NCBI GenBank assembly: GCA_022447525.1
Contig: JAKVBA010000033.1
Coordinates: 1 to 54,478 of the forward strand
Direction: 5' to 3'
Source of the DNA: Gammaproteobacteria bacterium
GTDB taxonomy: Bacteria; Pseudomonadota; Gammaproteobacteria; Arenicellales; Arenicellaceae
DNA: 54,478 nt
Each line of letters begins with the position of its first letter. The first letter of the stretch is position 1. The position numbers were made by a program, and so were the translations under genes. The notes under the pieces are model-generated. The model worked only from the letters and a program-made list of their open reading frames with translations, had not been told where the DNA came from and made no database searches. This document shows, piece by piece, positions 27,314 to 36,450 of the stretch.

Positions 27314-28693
27314 ATGACACTATCTAATTTTAAACCGTTCATGGTTGGCTGTGCGATCATAGCTGGAGCAGTTGTAGTAGTTATGGGCTTGGGTGCAGCC
27401 AAGCCAGAAGCAGAGAGAGAGGAAAAGGAAAAGCCGCCGATGGTGGTTCGCACGGCGGAGGCAGAGCTCAAGGAGCAAACCGTATTCGCGACTTTTCAAG
27501 GTGAAGTGAGAGCAAAAACAAATATTGAATTAGTTACTCAGGTTACCGGCAAGGTTACTGCTGTCTCAGACAAATTTGTTGAGGGCGGTGAATTTAAAGC
27601 AGGTGAAACCTTGCTTCAAATAGATGATTCAGACTACCAGGTTGCACTTCGATCGGCTGAGGCCAGTGTCGCTTCTGCCCAAGTTGATCTGGAAATGGAA
27701 GAAGCCACGGCGGCAAATCGTGCAAGAGAATGGGTTGATCTACAAGGCAAGTCGATAGAAGAAGCTAATCCGCTAGTATTGAATAAACCTCAAATTGACA
27801 GGGCTAAAGCACGTTTAGCTGCGGCAAGAGCAGAGCTATCCGCAGCCAAATTAAACTACGATAGAACCAAAATCAGTGCACCGTTTGATGGCCGCATAAT
27901 GACTAAATCGGCTGAGTTAGGTCAATTCATGGCTCGCGGCGCAAGCGTTGGTCGCGTATTCGCGGTCGAAGCTATGGAAGTACGTATTCCGATGACGGAC
28001 GTACAAATAAGTGAGTTGGGTTTGCGACTTGGTTATTCGGCCGACGATAAAACAGCTACAGGTATTCCTGCGACTGTGTCCGCTGTCTTTGGTGATTCAA
28101 GAAGAAATTGGCAGGGATATGTCAAAAGTGTGGACGCGAGCGTGGATGCTCAGACTCGTCTTTTGTTTGCAACCATAGTTGTGGATCAGCCGTTCGATGA
28201 GAACAATGCATCTTCGGTGCCGCTGATCCCTGGCCTGTTTGTTGATGTTGAAATTGCCTCACCCGAAAGGATAGTTGGTCTTGAGTTACCACGAACAGCG
28301 CTGAGAAACGGAAATCAGGTATATGCGTATCATCAAGACGTGTTGAGGTTAAAACCGGTAAGAGTCATATACACCTCACAAGACAAGGTAATTATAGCGC
28401 AGGATTCCTCGGAGATCTCTGTGGGCGAACGAATTATCACTTCATCAGTACCAGGTGCGCACGATGGAATGTCGGTTAAGTTAACAAAGGACCAGGAATC
28501 AGAAAAAATCGCCAACTCAGTCCCAAATAAACTGCAGATAGATGAGTCAGTAGAGGGTCCTCAAGAATCACAAGATGTAGCTCAGCCAAGTATAGATGAA
28601 TCAAACAACGATAAGGAATTGGACTCTGAGAAAACCGATACTGGTATGTCTGAAGCTGAATCAAGTAACGCGCTGATCGCGCAGTCGAGCTAA
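27314..28693 (+). CDS. RND efflux periplasmic adaptor subunit (membrane fusion protein)
   Basis: This 459-residue adaptor has an N-terminal hydrophobic anchor at about 8-28, then a lipoyl/barrel-sandwich half (GEVRAKTNIELVTQVTGKV), a helical hairpin (about 100-195) and the second lipoyl half (TKISAPFDGRIMTKSAELGQFM). Beta-barrel and membrane-proximal domains follow to about residue 395. The last ~60 residues are an acidic Ser/Gln/Glu-rich tail that is unusual for the family. It bridges the pump encoded 26 bp downstream to an outer-membrane channel, which is not encoded here. Substrate unknown. Confidence 0.92.
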   Translation: MTLSNFKPFMVGCAIIAGAVVVVMGLGAAKPEAEREEKEKPPMVVRTAEAELKEQTVFATFQGEVRAKTNIELVTQVTGKVTAVSDKFVEGGEFKAGETLLQIDDSDYQVALRSAEASVASAQVDLEMEEATAANRAREWVDLQGKSIEEANPLVLNKPQIDRAKARLAAARAELSAAKLNYDRTKISAPFDGRIMTKSAELGQFMARGASVGRVFAVEAMEVRIPMTDVQISELGLRLGYSADDKTATGIPATVSAVFGDSRRNWQGYVKSVDASVDAQTRLLFATIVVDQPFDENNASSVPLIPGLFVDVEIASPERIVGLELPRTALRNGNQVYAYHQDVLRLKPVRVIYTSQDKVIIAQDSSEISVGERIITSSVPGAHDGMSVKLTKDQESEKIANSVPNKLQIDESVEGPQESQDVAQPSIDESNNDKELDSEKTDTGMSEAESSNALIAQSS

Positions 28694-28719
28694 TCGTAGC
28701 GTTAGGATAGGAGTTAGAT

Positions 28720-31700
28720 ATGAAAAGCATTATTCGCTGGTGGGCTGATAATACGGTGGCTGCAAACCTACTAATGGCCGCGATTATCCTAGCTGGTGTG
28801 TTGGGTTATAACCGACTTGAGCGTGAAATCATGCCAACCATTGCGTTTCCTGGTTTGGAAGTGGTTGTTAGCTGGCCGGGTGCGAGCCCACGAGATGTTG
28901 AGCTTCAAGTTGTGTCGCGGATTGAAGAGTCGTTGAAAGACTTGGAAAGTCTTGATTGGATTCGCTCTGAGTCTGGTGAAGGTTGGGGCGGCGTCTTTAT
29001 GAAGGCTGAGACAACCTCGGATTTTGCCGCGGTAATGGATGATGTGACCAGTAGAGTCAGAGCCATCAATAGTCTACCACCCGATATTGAGCAGCCGCAA
29101 ATAAGACAGTGGATTACGCGTGAAGAAATGATCCGTATAGCTGTTCACGGCAATGTTGGTGAAAAAACACTAAAACACCTGGCGGACGAAATGCGTCGAG
29201 AGGTCGCACAACTGGAAGGTATATCTATTGTAGACACGTTTGGAACTAGATCCGAAGAGATCTCTATCGAAGTCAGCGAAAGTGCTTTACGTCGCTATCG
29301 CTTGAGTTTTGCCGACGTCGCTAGCGCAATTAGGGGTTCATCAATGAACCTATCTGCTGGTAACGTAAGAACCGAAGGTGGTGAATATACACTCAGAACC
29401 AACAACCTTGCGGACAGTGAAGTAGACTTCTCTCAGATTGTGGTTAGACAACTACCGGAAGGCGGCGTTATCCGCGTTGGTGATGTTGCCAAGGTGATTG
29501 ATGGGTTCGAAGAAAATGAAATTTTGGCATCGTTAAATGGAGAGCCAGCCGCCTTGATTCAGGTAATGTCCAGTGAGGTGATGGACGTAGTCCAGATGTC
29601 GGAATCTGTTCATAAATGGATGGAGAAACGTAAAGAAACTCTGCCTGAGGGTGTCAGTTTGACTCTTTGGCAGGACGCCGCTATCGATTTCAACTCACGA
29701 ATGAGCACCATCGGTTGGGCAGCATTCTCTGGTCTGATATTAGTATTTATAGTCCTTTTCTTAACTCTACGTCCAAAGGTAGCGTTTTGGGTGGCTGTGG
29801 GTGTGGCCACCGCCTACGCCGGGACATTTGTTTTTATGCCCGGGCTTGGTGTTTCATTGAACATGCTCTCGACCTTCGCGTTCTTGTTAGTGCTTGGGAT
29901 TGTGGTGGACGATGCTATTATCATTGGCGAGCGAATACACACTGAAGTTGAGCGCGGTAATGTTGGCTTGAATGGTGCTTCGGATGGTGCTTTCCGAGTT
30001 TCGAAGCCGGTAATCTTCGGTGTGCTCACCACTATTATTGCGTTCCTTCCCTGGTTATTTGTCAGTGGTGCTACGTCGGAATTCACTCGGCAAATCACTT
30101 GGGTGGTGATCTTAGCGCTCGCTTTTTCTTTGATTGAGTCGTTATTTATTTTGCCGGCTCATTTATCGAAAATGAAGCCCGTAGAACCTAACAATAAACT
30201 GGCTAAATTCCAAAATAGAATTGCAGAAAGTATCGTTCGTTTCGGAGAAACAAGATACGTGCCTATGGTCGAAAAGGTCATCACCAGGCCATTAATCACT
30301 TTTACGATTTTCTCAGCTTTCTTTATTGTGGTGATATTTGGTTTGCTTGGAAATGGTTACGTACGTTCATCTTTTAATCCAGAAATTGAACGTGAGCAGG
30401 TCGATATCTGGATTGATCTTCGCGAAGGCACTACCTACGACCGAGCTTTAGAAATACTCAAACAGTTGCAGGTTGCTCAAGAAGAGTTAGTTAATGATGT
30501 TAAGCAAAACGCGAAAGAGGGAGAAGCCAATAAGGTCATTGAAAACTGGTATACGCGTGCGCGCAGAGACAGTGTTATAGCGATTATGAAGCTGGCACCA
30601 AACGAGGTGCGAGCCATGTCGGCCAAAGATGTGGCTTTAGATTTGCGCGAGCGAATTGGTGATGTGCCGGAAGCTAAAAATATTAACGTCGGTTATTCAA
30701 TGAATAACAACGGGCCTGATCTAGATATTTCGGTAAGGCATCCCGACTTAGAGCAGTTGCAGTTAGCGATTGACGAAATTACAGATAAATTGCGCACTTT
30801 CTCCTCAGTTTATGATGTATCAAATAACCTTGATAGCGCCAGTGAAGAACTTCGCTTTGATCTGAAACCTGGCGCTGAGCAAGTAGGGCTAAATCTTGGC
30901 CAAGTGATGCAGCAGGTCAGACAGGCTTATTATGGCGAAGAAGTTCAGCGTCTACCAAGAGCCACACAAGACGTGAGGGTGATGGTGCGTTACCCAAAAG
31001 AAAGCCGTAACTCGCTTGAGAGCCTAAAGCACTTTCGCGTACGGACCACTGATGGTCGTGAGGTTCCATTGACTTCTCTAGTTGATATTTCTTACGGGCC
31101 TGGTTTAAAGCAAATCCGCCACTGGGACGGGCTGCGAGCGGGCCGTGTACAGGGCTTTCTAAAAGAACCTGTTTTGCAGGAGATTATGAATGATTTAAAC
31201 GATAATTTTTTTCCAGAGTTAGAGAAAAAGTACCCTGGGCTAACACGTGCTGCAGTTGGTGAGCAGGTCGCCGAGCAAGAGTTTGGTCAAGAGATGGGGC
31301 GTTTAGGCTTTATAGCTTTCGTGGCAGTTTTGTTTTTATTAGCGGTTGCTTTTAAAAGTTACTTTCAACCTGTTGTAATTTTAATTGCACTACCGTTTGC
31401 ATACGCAGGTGCAGTATTGGGACATTTGTTGCTTGATACCTCTTTTTCGATTTTTAGCACCTTCGGAGTCATTGCTGCTTTCGGTGTTGTGATAAACGAT
31501 AACCTTGTTTTGGTCGATGCTTACAAAACTTTCCTAGCGCGAGGAGCCAGCGTTCGAGAAGCGATCATACAGGCCGGTAAATCTCGATTTCGAGCTATTT
31601 TGATAACTTCAGTTACTACTTTTGTCGGCCTTGTACCGCTAATGCTTGAGCAATCAAATCAATCGGCTTTTCTCAAACCAACGGTTATTTCACTGGCCTT

Positions 31701-31851
31701 TGCCTTAGTTGTGGCGTTTTTTGTGACTCTATTTTTAGTGCCAGCACTACTTGTTATGGGGGATAATATCGTTCAGTGGTTCAAAGTAAGAACAGAGAAC
31801 TTAAAGCTAAATTTTCGTTACCGGAAAGCTAAGTTTGACGTGGGAGGCTAA
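28720..31851 (+). CDS. RND efflux permease (AcrB-like inner-membrane pump)
   Basis: This 1043-residue trimeric pump has 12 predicted membrane helices in two halves and two large periplasmic loops. The proton-relay aspartates of TM4 are present as GIVVDDAIII. In TM10 the AcrB Lys940-Asn941 position reads N-D in FGVVINDNLVLVDA, as in a distinct group of uncharacterised RND pumps. The N terminus (MKSIIRWWADNTVAANLLMA) is typical of that group, annotated only as efflux RND permease. It probably exports a hydrophobic or amphipathic compound by proton antiport. It forms an operon with the adaptor upstream and ends in a strong terminator. Confidence 0.93.
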   Translation: MKSIIRWWADNTVAANLLMAAIILAGVLGYNRLEREIMPTIAFPGLEVVVSWPGASPRDVELQVVSRIEESLKDLESLDWIRSESGEGWGGVFMKAETTSDFAAVMDDVTSRVRAINSLPPDIEQPQIRQWITREEMIRIAVHGNVGEKTLKHLADEMRREVAQLEGISIVDTFGTRSEEISIEVSESALRRYRLSFADVASAIRGSSMNLSAGNVRTEGGEYTLRTNNLADSEVDFSQIVVRQLPEGGVIRVGDVAKVIDGFEENEILASLNGEPAALIQVMSSEVMDVVQMSESVHKWMEKRKETLPEGVSLTLWQDAAIDFNSRMSTIGWAAFSGLILVFIVLFLTLRPKVAFWVAVGVATAYAGTFVFMPGLGVSLNMLSTFAFLLVLGIVVDDAIIIGERIHTEVERGNVGLNGASDGAFRVSKPVIFGVLTTIIAFLPWLFVSGATSEFTRQITWVVILALAFSLIESLFILPAHLSKMKPVEPNNKLAKFQNRIAESIVRFGETRYVPMVEKVITRPLITFTIFSAFFIVVIFGLLGNGYVRSSFNPEIEREQVDIWIDLREGTTYDRALEILKQLQVAQEELVNDVKQNAKEGEANKVIENWYTRARRDSVIAIMKLAPNEVRAMSAKDVALDLRERIGDVPEAKNINVGYSMNNNGPDLDISVRHPDLEQLQLAIDEITDKLRTFSSVYDVSNNLDSASEELRFDLKPGAEQVGLNLGQVMQQVRQAYYGEEVQRLPRATQDVRVMVRYPKESRNSLESLKHFRVRTTDGREVPLTSLVDISYGPGLKQIRHWDGLRAGRVQGFLKEPVLQEIMNDLNDNFFPELEKKYPGLTRAAVGEQVAEQEFGQEMGRLGFIAFVAVLFLLAVAFKSYFQPVVILIALPFAYAGAVLGHLLLDTSFSIFSTFGVIAAFGVVINDNLVLVDAYKTFLARGASVREAIIQAGKSRFRAILITSVTTFVGLVPLMLEQSNQSAFLKPTVISLAFALVVAFFVTLFLVPALLVMGDNIVQWFKVRTENLKLNFRYRKAKFDVGG

Positions 31852-31884
31852 TTTTACATGGGTTTATAAAGTCTCTCTTATTTC

Positions 31885-31914
31885 GCCGCCCCAGTAAAAC
31901 GGGGCGGCTTTTTT
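31885..31914 (+). terminator. Strong intrinsic terminator of the RND operon
   Basis: A perfect 8-bp GC stem, GCCGCCCC (31885-31892) with GGGGCGGC (31901-31908), has an 8-base loop and is followed by six T. It lies 34 bp after the RND pump stop codon. Confidence 0.92.
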
Positions 31915-32096
31915 ATGCCCATGGAAGGGCGGTATAGCGCGGTGGCAGGGAGCCAAGGAGCGCATATGCCCATGGAAGTGCGGACCGACTTTTGCTCCTG
32001 CAAAGTCGGCATACACTTCGTCCATGAAGCTAACCCACTTTTGCTCCTGCAAGGTCGGCATACACTTCGTCCGTGAAGTTATATAGCGCGGTGGCA
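31915..32096. repeat. Non-coding region with 42-bp direct repeats and shorter repeats
   Basis: Two 42-bp copies starting acttttgctcctgcaa lie at 31988-32029 and 32037-32078, with two substitutions and a 7-bp spacer. They are bracketed by two copies of tatagcgcggtggca (31933-31947 and 32082-32096) and two copies of atgcccatggaag (31915-31927 and 31966-31978). The arrangement resembles a degraded dispersed intergenic repeat rather than a gene, and no transposase is present. The weak reading frame through it (31864-32097, minus strand) owes its codons to the repeats. Confidence 0.85.
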
Positions 32097-32606
32097 TATA
32101 GGCAACCGTTACAATATTGATGAGCGTTGTAAGCTCTAGAACATATGTAAAAGAGTAGCACCGCCATGCTCAGTTTTTCATACGAATTCAACCTACTGGG
32201 GAACAACGTGTTACTGTTTAAGCTATTCAGAGCTTTATCTCACTAAAAGGAACCATCGTCTGGTTAGATCAGCCGTTGTTTTTCTTTATCTAACTTTCGT
32301 TTTGGCCATACTCTTGTCTGTTTAGTTTTCGGCGTCGTTGGTTGTAATGGTGTTCGTTCGTTTTTGATATTGATCCAGTGTTTATGCTTTTACAAATCCG
32401 GGTCTTTAGCTCTATTTATGGCAGCTATGGCTAATTAGATAGATTTAATCGTGCTCTCGGTAAGGGTGAAAAACACAGTATTGACAATCTTGCACTTATA
32501 GCTGGAATTTAAGTTCCGCTCAAAGTCATAGATTCGATAACAGTGGCTGGGTAGATAGGCTCGGTCTAAGCCTGACGCTATAAAAACTAGTTTGTCTTTC
32601 AGTCCC
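32097..32606. other. 510-bp intergenic stretch, no gene seen
   Basis: Between the repeat region and the DUF3592-like gene I find no reading frame with recognisable protein sequence, no tRNA cloverleaf and no clear terminator for the leftward DUF3592-like gene. A 64-codon minus-strand frame at 32435-32629 overlaps that gene's 3' end and has no supporting features. Confidence 0.6.
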
Positions 32607-33680
32607 TTATGTACGGGTCGGTCTAGCAAACCAGTTTCGTGTGATGAGGGGGTCCAGCACGCGAGATGCAGCTGTTGGTAATAACCAGGTTACCAATAGT
32701 AAGCCTACTATTAGGTTCACTACATACGAGCCGATAAAACCTGCGACAGCCACCAGTGTGAGTGCGCCGATCAATGCAGGCAAAGATGACTCAAATCGCC
32801 CACGCTCTAATTTGCTGTATTTTTTGATCAACGGCAGTAAAGGCAGAATGCGTTTAAGGGCATGATTTTTTACGCTGACGTTTAAAAATTCGAAGCGATG
32901 CTCTGCATCATCATGCTCTATATAAACCAAGTCGGAATTGTGGTCACTTGTGACCTTAGTAATTTCATCGAGAGGTAAAATTAGGATCTCAGAATGACCG
33001 CTTAAGTAGACTAGATCCGAGATAGGCTTGTTTTGTTGAAAGGAAGTCTGCACGGTCGAAAGTTTACTTTTATGAATATCAAAGGTCACCAAATTACCTT
33101 TATCAAGGGCGACAACATACCTATCATCCACATCGAGCCAGCAATTCTCTCGAAAGAACCCTTTTGGTAGAACGTTTTTTGACTCTCTAACCCAAAATAA
33201 GGACAAGATTAGATACACCGCGTAGGCTAGTGCTCCTGAGAAGGGTGCTGCTGATATCAATTGTGGGGTTAAGCTATCTCTAGCTAATACCGATCTTACC
33301 TGACTTTCAAATTGATGCTGGTTGGGATTGCTAGGTGAATAAAGAATACTTAAGTTTTGGCTTAGCTTGGCCGCGTCTAGCGGATTGTTAAACTCTTTTG
33401 TATGGCTATAAGTTTCGGTCTCGACGGAATACTTATAATCGACAGTAACGATTTCTCGATAACGCTTTCTTCCTCTGAAATTTCGATACTCTTCGGTTTG
33501 TTCTGCGATATTCGTGATGGCTGCGGTGGTTTTGGCCGCATTGTAAGTCCAGGCCAGACTGCGTTTTGACAGATGCTGCGTGACGATTGCGCCAAGCATG
33601 GTGGAAAAAATAAACAGGCAAACTACGATAATCTTCGTTCTTGATTTCCTTATCTGCCCCGGCGATTTTATTAGCTCCAC
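32607..33680 (-). CDS. DUF3592-like membrane protein
   Basis: This 357-residue protein starts with GTG, and AGGG and GGAG lie 5-11 bases upstream. A membrane helix at about 18-37 is followed by a beta-rich extracytoplasmic domain containing IVTVDYKYSVETETYSHT and LSILYSPSNPNQHQFES, the signature of DUF3592 proteins. A second helix lies at about 147-165. A soluble region then covers 180-300, and two more helices lie at 305-340. Function unknown. It is on the same strand as the MFS gene upstream, but a 160-bp gap makes cotranscription uncertain. Confidence 0.65.
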   Translation of the reverse strand: MELIKSPGQIRKSRTKIIVVCLFIFSTMLGAIVTQHLSKRSLAWTYNAAKTTAAITNIAEQTEEYRNFRGRKRYREIVTVDYKYSVETETYSHTKEFNNPLDAAKLSQNLSILYSPSNPNQHQFESQVRSVLARDSLTPQLISAAPFSGALAYAVYLILSLFWVRESKNVLPKGFFRENCWLDVDDRYVVALDKGNLVTFDIHKSKLSTVQTSFQQNKPISDLVYLSGHSEILILPLDEITKVTSDHNSDLVYIEHDDAEHRFEFLNVSVKNHALKRILPLLPLIKKYSKLERGRFESSLPALIGALTLVAVAGFIGSYVVNLIVGLLLVTWLLPTAASRVLDPLITRNWFARPTRT

Positions 33681-33801
33681 GTCAACCCTACTCCGTTTAT
33701 AGTTTTTATTTACTTTACTGCACCCAATAAAACTAGTTCAAGATAGGAGGATATGCAAGTGTTTTGAACTGCTACCCATGATATATGAGAAGGGAGTTAA
33801 T

Positions 33802-33827
33802 GGGCCCAAGCCTCGATGCCAGGGCCC
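33802..33827 (-). terminator. Hairpin just downstream of the MFS transporter gene
   Basis: GGGCCC at 33802-33807 and 33822-33827 can form a six-pair GC stem with a 14-base loop, 15 bp after the MFS stop codon on the minus strand. No T-run follows on that strand, so it may be an RNA-stabilising hairpin or a factor-dependent stop instead. Confidence 0.35.
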
Positions 33828-33841
33828 GAAGATCTTTTGGC

Positions 33842-35233
33842 CTAGTTCATTTCCTCTAGAGAAAGACCTTTTGTTTCTTTAACAAGCTTTATGACAAACA
33901 GCACTGACAGCAGTGCGAGAGTTGAATAGATGACATAGGTTATTGACAGTCCTATGGCCGTTAGTAAGATTGGGAAGGTCATGGTGATCAAGAAGTTTGT
34001 ACTCCATTGGCACAAACCGCTTACGGCTAAACCAGCCCCGCGAATTTGATTCGGGAACATTTCACCTAGCATTACCCACATAACTGGCCCCCATGAAAAA
34101 TTGAAGAAAGCTACGTAAGCATTCGCCGCAACCAGCGCAAGAATACCCATATTATCGCTCAATTGCAGTCCGGTGTCGGTGAGTTCGCCAGTGCTGAATG
34201 CAAACGCCACGGTTCCAAGTGTTATTGTCATGCCGATACTGCCGATTAACAGCAGCGGTTTTCTCCCGACCTTGTCTATCAGCGCGAGAGCGATCAAAAC
34301 CGCACCGATACTAAGAAGTCCTGAGATAACATTTGTTAACAATGCATCGGCTTCAGAAAAGCCAACCGCCTGCCAAAGAACAGCGCCATAATAGAATACA
34401 ACATTGATTCCCACTAATTGTTGAAAGCTCGCTAGACCAATACCAATCCAAACAATTTGTCTAATTCGACCTGTGCTGGGGTCCACTAGATCGCTTAATT
34501 TAGGTTGCTCATCATTATTTGACAGAGAGCGCTTTATGTCGCTTACGGTTTGATGTGCACCGTCTTGATCCATTAAAGAACTAAGGACTTTGGTTGCGAC
34601 TTGATGATCTCCTTTTATAACCAAATATCTTGGGCTTTCAGGAATCAAAAAAAGTGCCAGAAGAAAAATCGTTGCCGGGATTAATTCTATCCAAAACATC
34701 CATCGCCAAGCTTGGAAGCCCCACCAAAGTTCTTGAGTTGACCCCCCGGCGATGTCGGCTATTACATAGTTTGATAAAAAAGCCAGAAACAAACCAAAGA
34801 TGATCGCAACTTGTTGGATAGTTGCCAATCGACCTCTAATTGCCGACGGCGCAATTTCCGCAATATAAGCTGGTGTCATAACACTTGCGGCACCGACGGC
34901 TAATCCGCCAAGAATTCTATAAATCATGAATTCTATTGAACCTGACGCAATGCCAGAGCCCCAAGCACTGACTATGAAAAGGACAGCTGCAACAACTAAC
35001 ATGCGCTTTCGTCCAAAATGATCAGCTAACCAACCTGCGAAGAAGGCACCAACCGCACAACCAATCAGCATTGATGCAACCGAAAAGCCCGTGCCCACGG
35101 AATTAGACATAAAAGAAGTTTGTAGGCCTTCTACTGTCCCATTTATAACGCCACTATCAAAGCCAAATAAAAAGCCGCCTATTGTAGCCACACATGAGAT
35201 AAAAATTATTCTAGTCAGGTTATGTTTGTTCAT
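33842..35233 (-). CDS. Sugar porter family MFS transporter
   Basis: This 463-residue transporter has twelve predicted membrane helices. Sugar-porter landmarks are GFLFGFDSGVINGTVEG in TM1, WLADHFGRKRML in loop 2-3, PESPRYLV after TM6, GINVVFYYGAVLW in TM7, DKVGRKPLLL in loop 8-9, and a C-terminal VKETKGLSLEEM. It probably imports a hexose or pentose by proton symport (XylE/GalP group), and the specific sugar is not evident. No sugar catabolic genes flank it. A GC hairpin lies just behind the stop codon. The collagen-like gene is divergent upstream with a 255-bp gap. Confidence 0.93.
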   Translation of the reverse strand: MNKHNLTRIIFISCVATIGGFLFGFDSGVINGTVEGLQTSFMSNSVGTGFSVASMLIGCAVGAFFAGWLADHFGRKRMLVVAAVLFIVSAWGSGIASGSIEFMIYRILGGLAVGAASVMTPAYIAEIAPSAIRGRLATIQQVAIIFGLFLAFLSNYVIADIAGGSTQELWWGFQAWRWMFWIELIPATIFLLALFLIPESPRYLVIKGDHQVATKVLSSLMDQDGAHQTVSDIKRSLSNNDEQPKLSDLVDPSTGRIRQIVWIGIGLASFQQLVGINVVFYYGAVLWQAVGFSEADALLTNVISGLLSIGAVLIALALIDKVGRKPLLLIGSIGMTITLGTVAFAFSTGELTDTGLQLSDNMGILALVAANAYVAFFNFSWGPVMWVMLGEMFPNQIRGAGLAVSGLCQWSTNFLITMTFPILLTAIGLSITYVIYSTLALLSVLFVIKLVKETKGLSLEEMN

Positions 35234-35445
35234 GATTTATTCTAGTTATTGAACCAATGTTTCATGATAACGTACTTTGCGGTTGCATCTAGCCATCACT
35301 CCCCTAATTGCATACGTATACATATGCCTCAAAGATGATCAACTTAAGAATATCTCAGTTTGTCTATATTTTATTCAGTCTGGCCTGCGAGCAGTTAGGG
35401 CACAGTCCGTCTGATGCCTTGTTAAGTTAAAAAAGAACTGCTAGA

Positions 35446-35480
35446 TTGCGATACGAATATTTGTATCGCAAACAGTTTTT
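35446..35480 (+). promoter_or_regulatory. Inverted repeat ahead of the collagen-like gene
   Basis: TTGCGATAC (35446-35454) and GTATCGCAA (35463-35471) are perfect 9-bp arms around an 8-base AT-rich centre, flanked by imperfect CTG/CAG extensions and followed by five T at 35476-35480. It lies 9 bp before the first ATG of the collagen-like gene. No plus-strand gene precedes it, so it is better read as an operator or leader attenuator-type hairpin than as a terminator of another unit. Confidence 0.6.
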
Positions 35481-35488
35481 GGTGAACT

Positions 35489-36388
35489 ATGAAAGAGGGT
35501 TGTATTATGAAAGATGGGCAAAGGTCAGCCTTATTGGCGAAATTAGTTTTTCTGTTGCTTTTTTGTTGTTTCAATTTTAAAAGTCATGGACAAAATAAAG
35601 TGATTGTTATTCCCTTAGCAGCTGACGATAAGATCGCCACTTGGACGGGACCCTGGGTAGCAGATCGAGCTTACAAAGTCTCAGATTTGGCTCAGTTTGA
35701 CGGCAGTACTTATATCTCGGTTGTTTCTCATACCTCAGATCTTTTAAATTTACCTCCATCTCCTAACTTTTGGGAATTAGTTGCGGCTTCAGGCGCAAAT
35801 GGCATGCAAGGCCCCCCAGGTAACGATGGTAACGATGGTAACAATGGTCTTCAAGGCCCTCCGGGTGAGGATGGCTCTCCAGGAGCTAAAGGTGATCCGG
35901 GCGATACACCTCTAGCCGATGGTATAACGATTTTTTCGAGTACTGACTCGGAGGATGATCTAGTCTTTAGTGGTATCACGTACCTTGCCGGGTCAAGCAT
36001 AGAGATTACCACAGACGCTATGGACCCAAGTCAGAAAACCATATCGGTTACACCTCAATCAGCGGGCGATAATTATCAACCGTCACTGGGGTTAACTTGT
36101 ACGATTGCGCTGTCTGGAATTTACCCATCTCGCTCTTTTGACCCCTTTCTCGGGCAAATCTCCTATGTGGGTTTTAATTTCGCTCCAAGGAACTGGGCAC
36201 TCTGTGACGGGCAGCTGCTGGCTATATCTTCAAATAGCGCATTGTTCTCATTGTTGGGTACGACATATGGTGGTGACGGGAGAACAACATTCGCCCTTCC
36301 TGACCTTAGAGGTCGCGTTCCTGTACACCCCGGCACTGGCCCGGGTCTTCCGACCTTTACATTGGGTCAAAAATTCGGTACCCCTTAG
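35489..36388 (+). CDS. Secreted collagen-like protein with CBM-like and phage tail-collar domains, C-terminally short
   Basis: This protein has 299 residues from the ATG at 35489; an ATG at 35507 with GAGGG upstream is also possible. A signal peptide lies at about 13-35. Residues 50-97 look like a carbohydrate-binding 5/12-type module (TWTGPWVADRAYKVSDLAQF, then W95). Residues 102-140 are thirteen G-X-Y collagen triplets. Residues 217-280 are a tail-collar domain (NFAPRNWALCDGQLL, then DLRGRVPVHPGTGPG). The family normally continues 70-100 residues past this point, but TAG ends the frame after GQKFGTP, and neither other frame restores a family-like tail. Probably an exported surface protein. 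The subtilase gene follows after 62 bp. Confidence 0.8.
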   Translation: MKEGCIMKDGQRSALLAKLVFLLLFCCFNFKSHGQNKVIVIPLAADDKIATWTGPWVADRAYKVSDLAQFDGSTYISVVSHTSDLLNLPPSPNFWELVAASGANGMQGPPGNDGNDGNNGLQGPPGEDGSPGAKGDPGDTPLADGITIFSSTDSEDDLVFSGITYLAGSSIEITTDAMDPSQKTISVTPQSAGDNYQPSLGLTCTIALSGIYPSRSFDPFLGQISYVGFNFAPRNWALCDGQLLAISSNSALFSLLGTTYGGDGRTTFALPDLRGRVPVHPGTGPGLPTFTLGQKFGTP

Positions 36389-36450
36389 GCAATGCTCGCC
36401 AGGAGGCGTATTTACCATTTGTGGGTGCGCCTCTCTCAGCTCTCTGAATC

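Noticed and set aside
31988-32078. Possible two-unit CRISPR array
   Set aside because: Repeats are 42 bp with only a 7-bp spacer and two mismatches; no cas genes or leader.
31864-32097. 77-codon minus-strand frame
   Set aside because: Its codons consist of the direct repeats and the terminator of the RND operon; no family resemblance.
32435-32629. 64-codon minus-strand frame downstream of the DUF3592-like gene
   Set aside because: It overlaps that gene's 3' end, has no start-site support and no family features.
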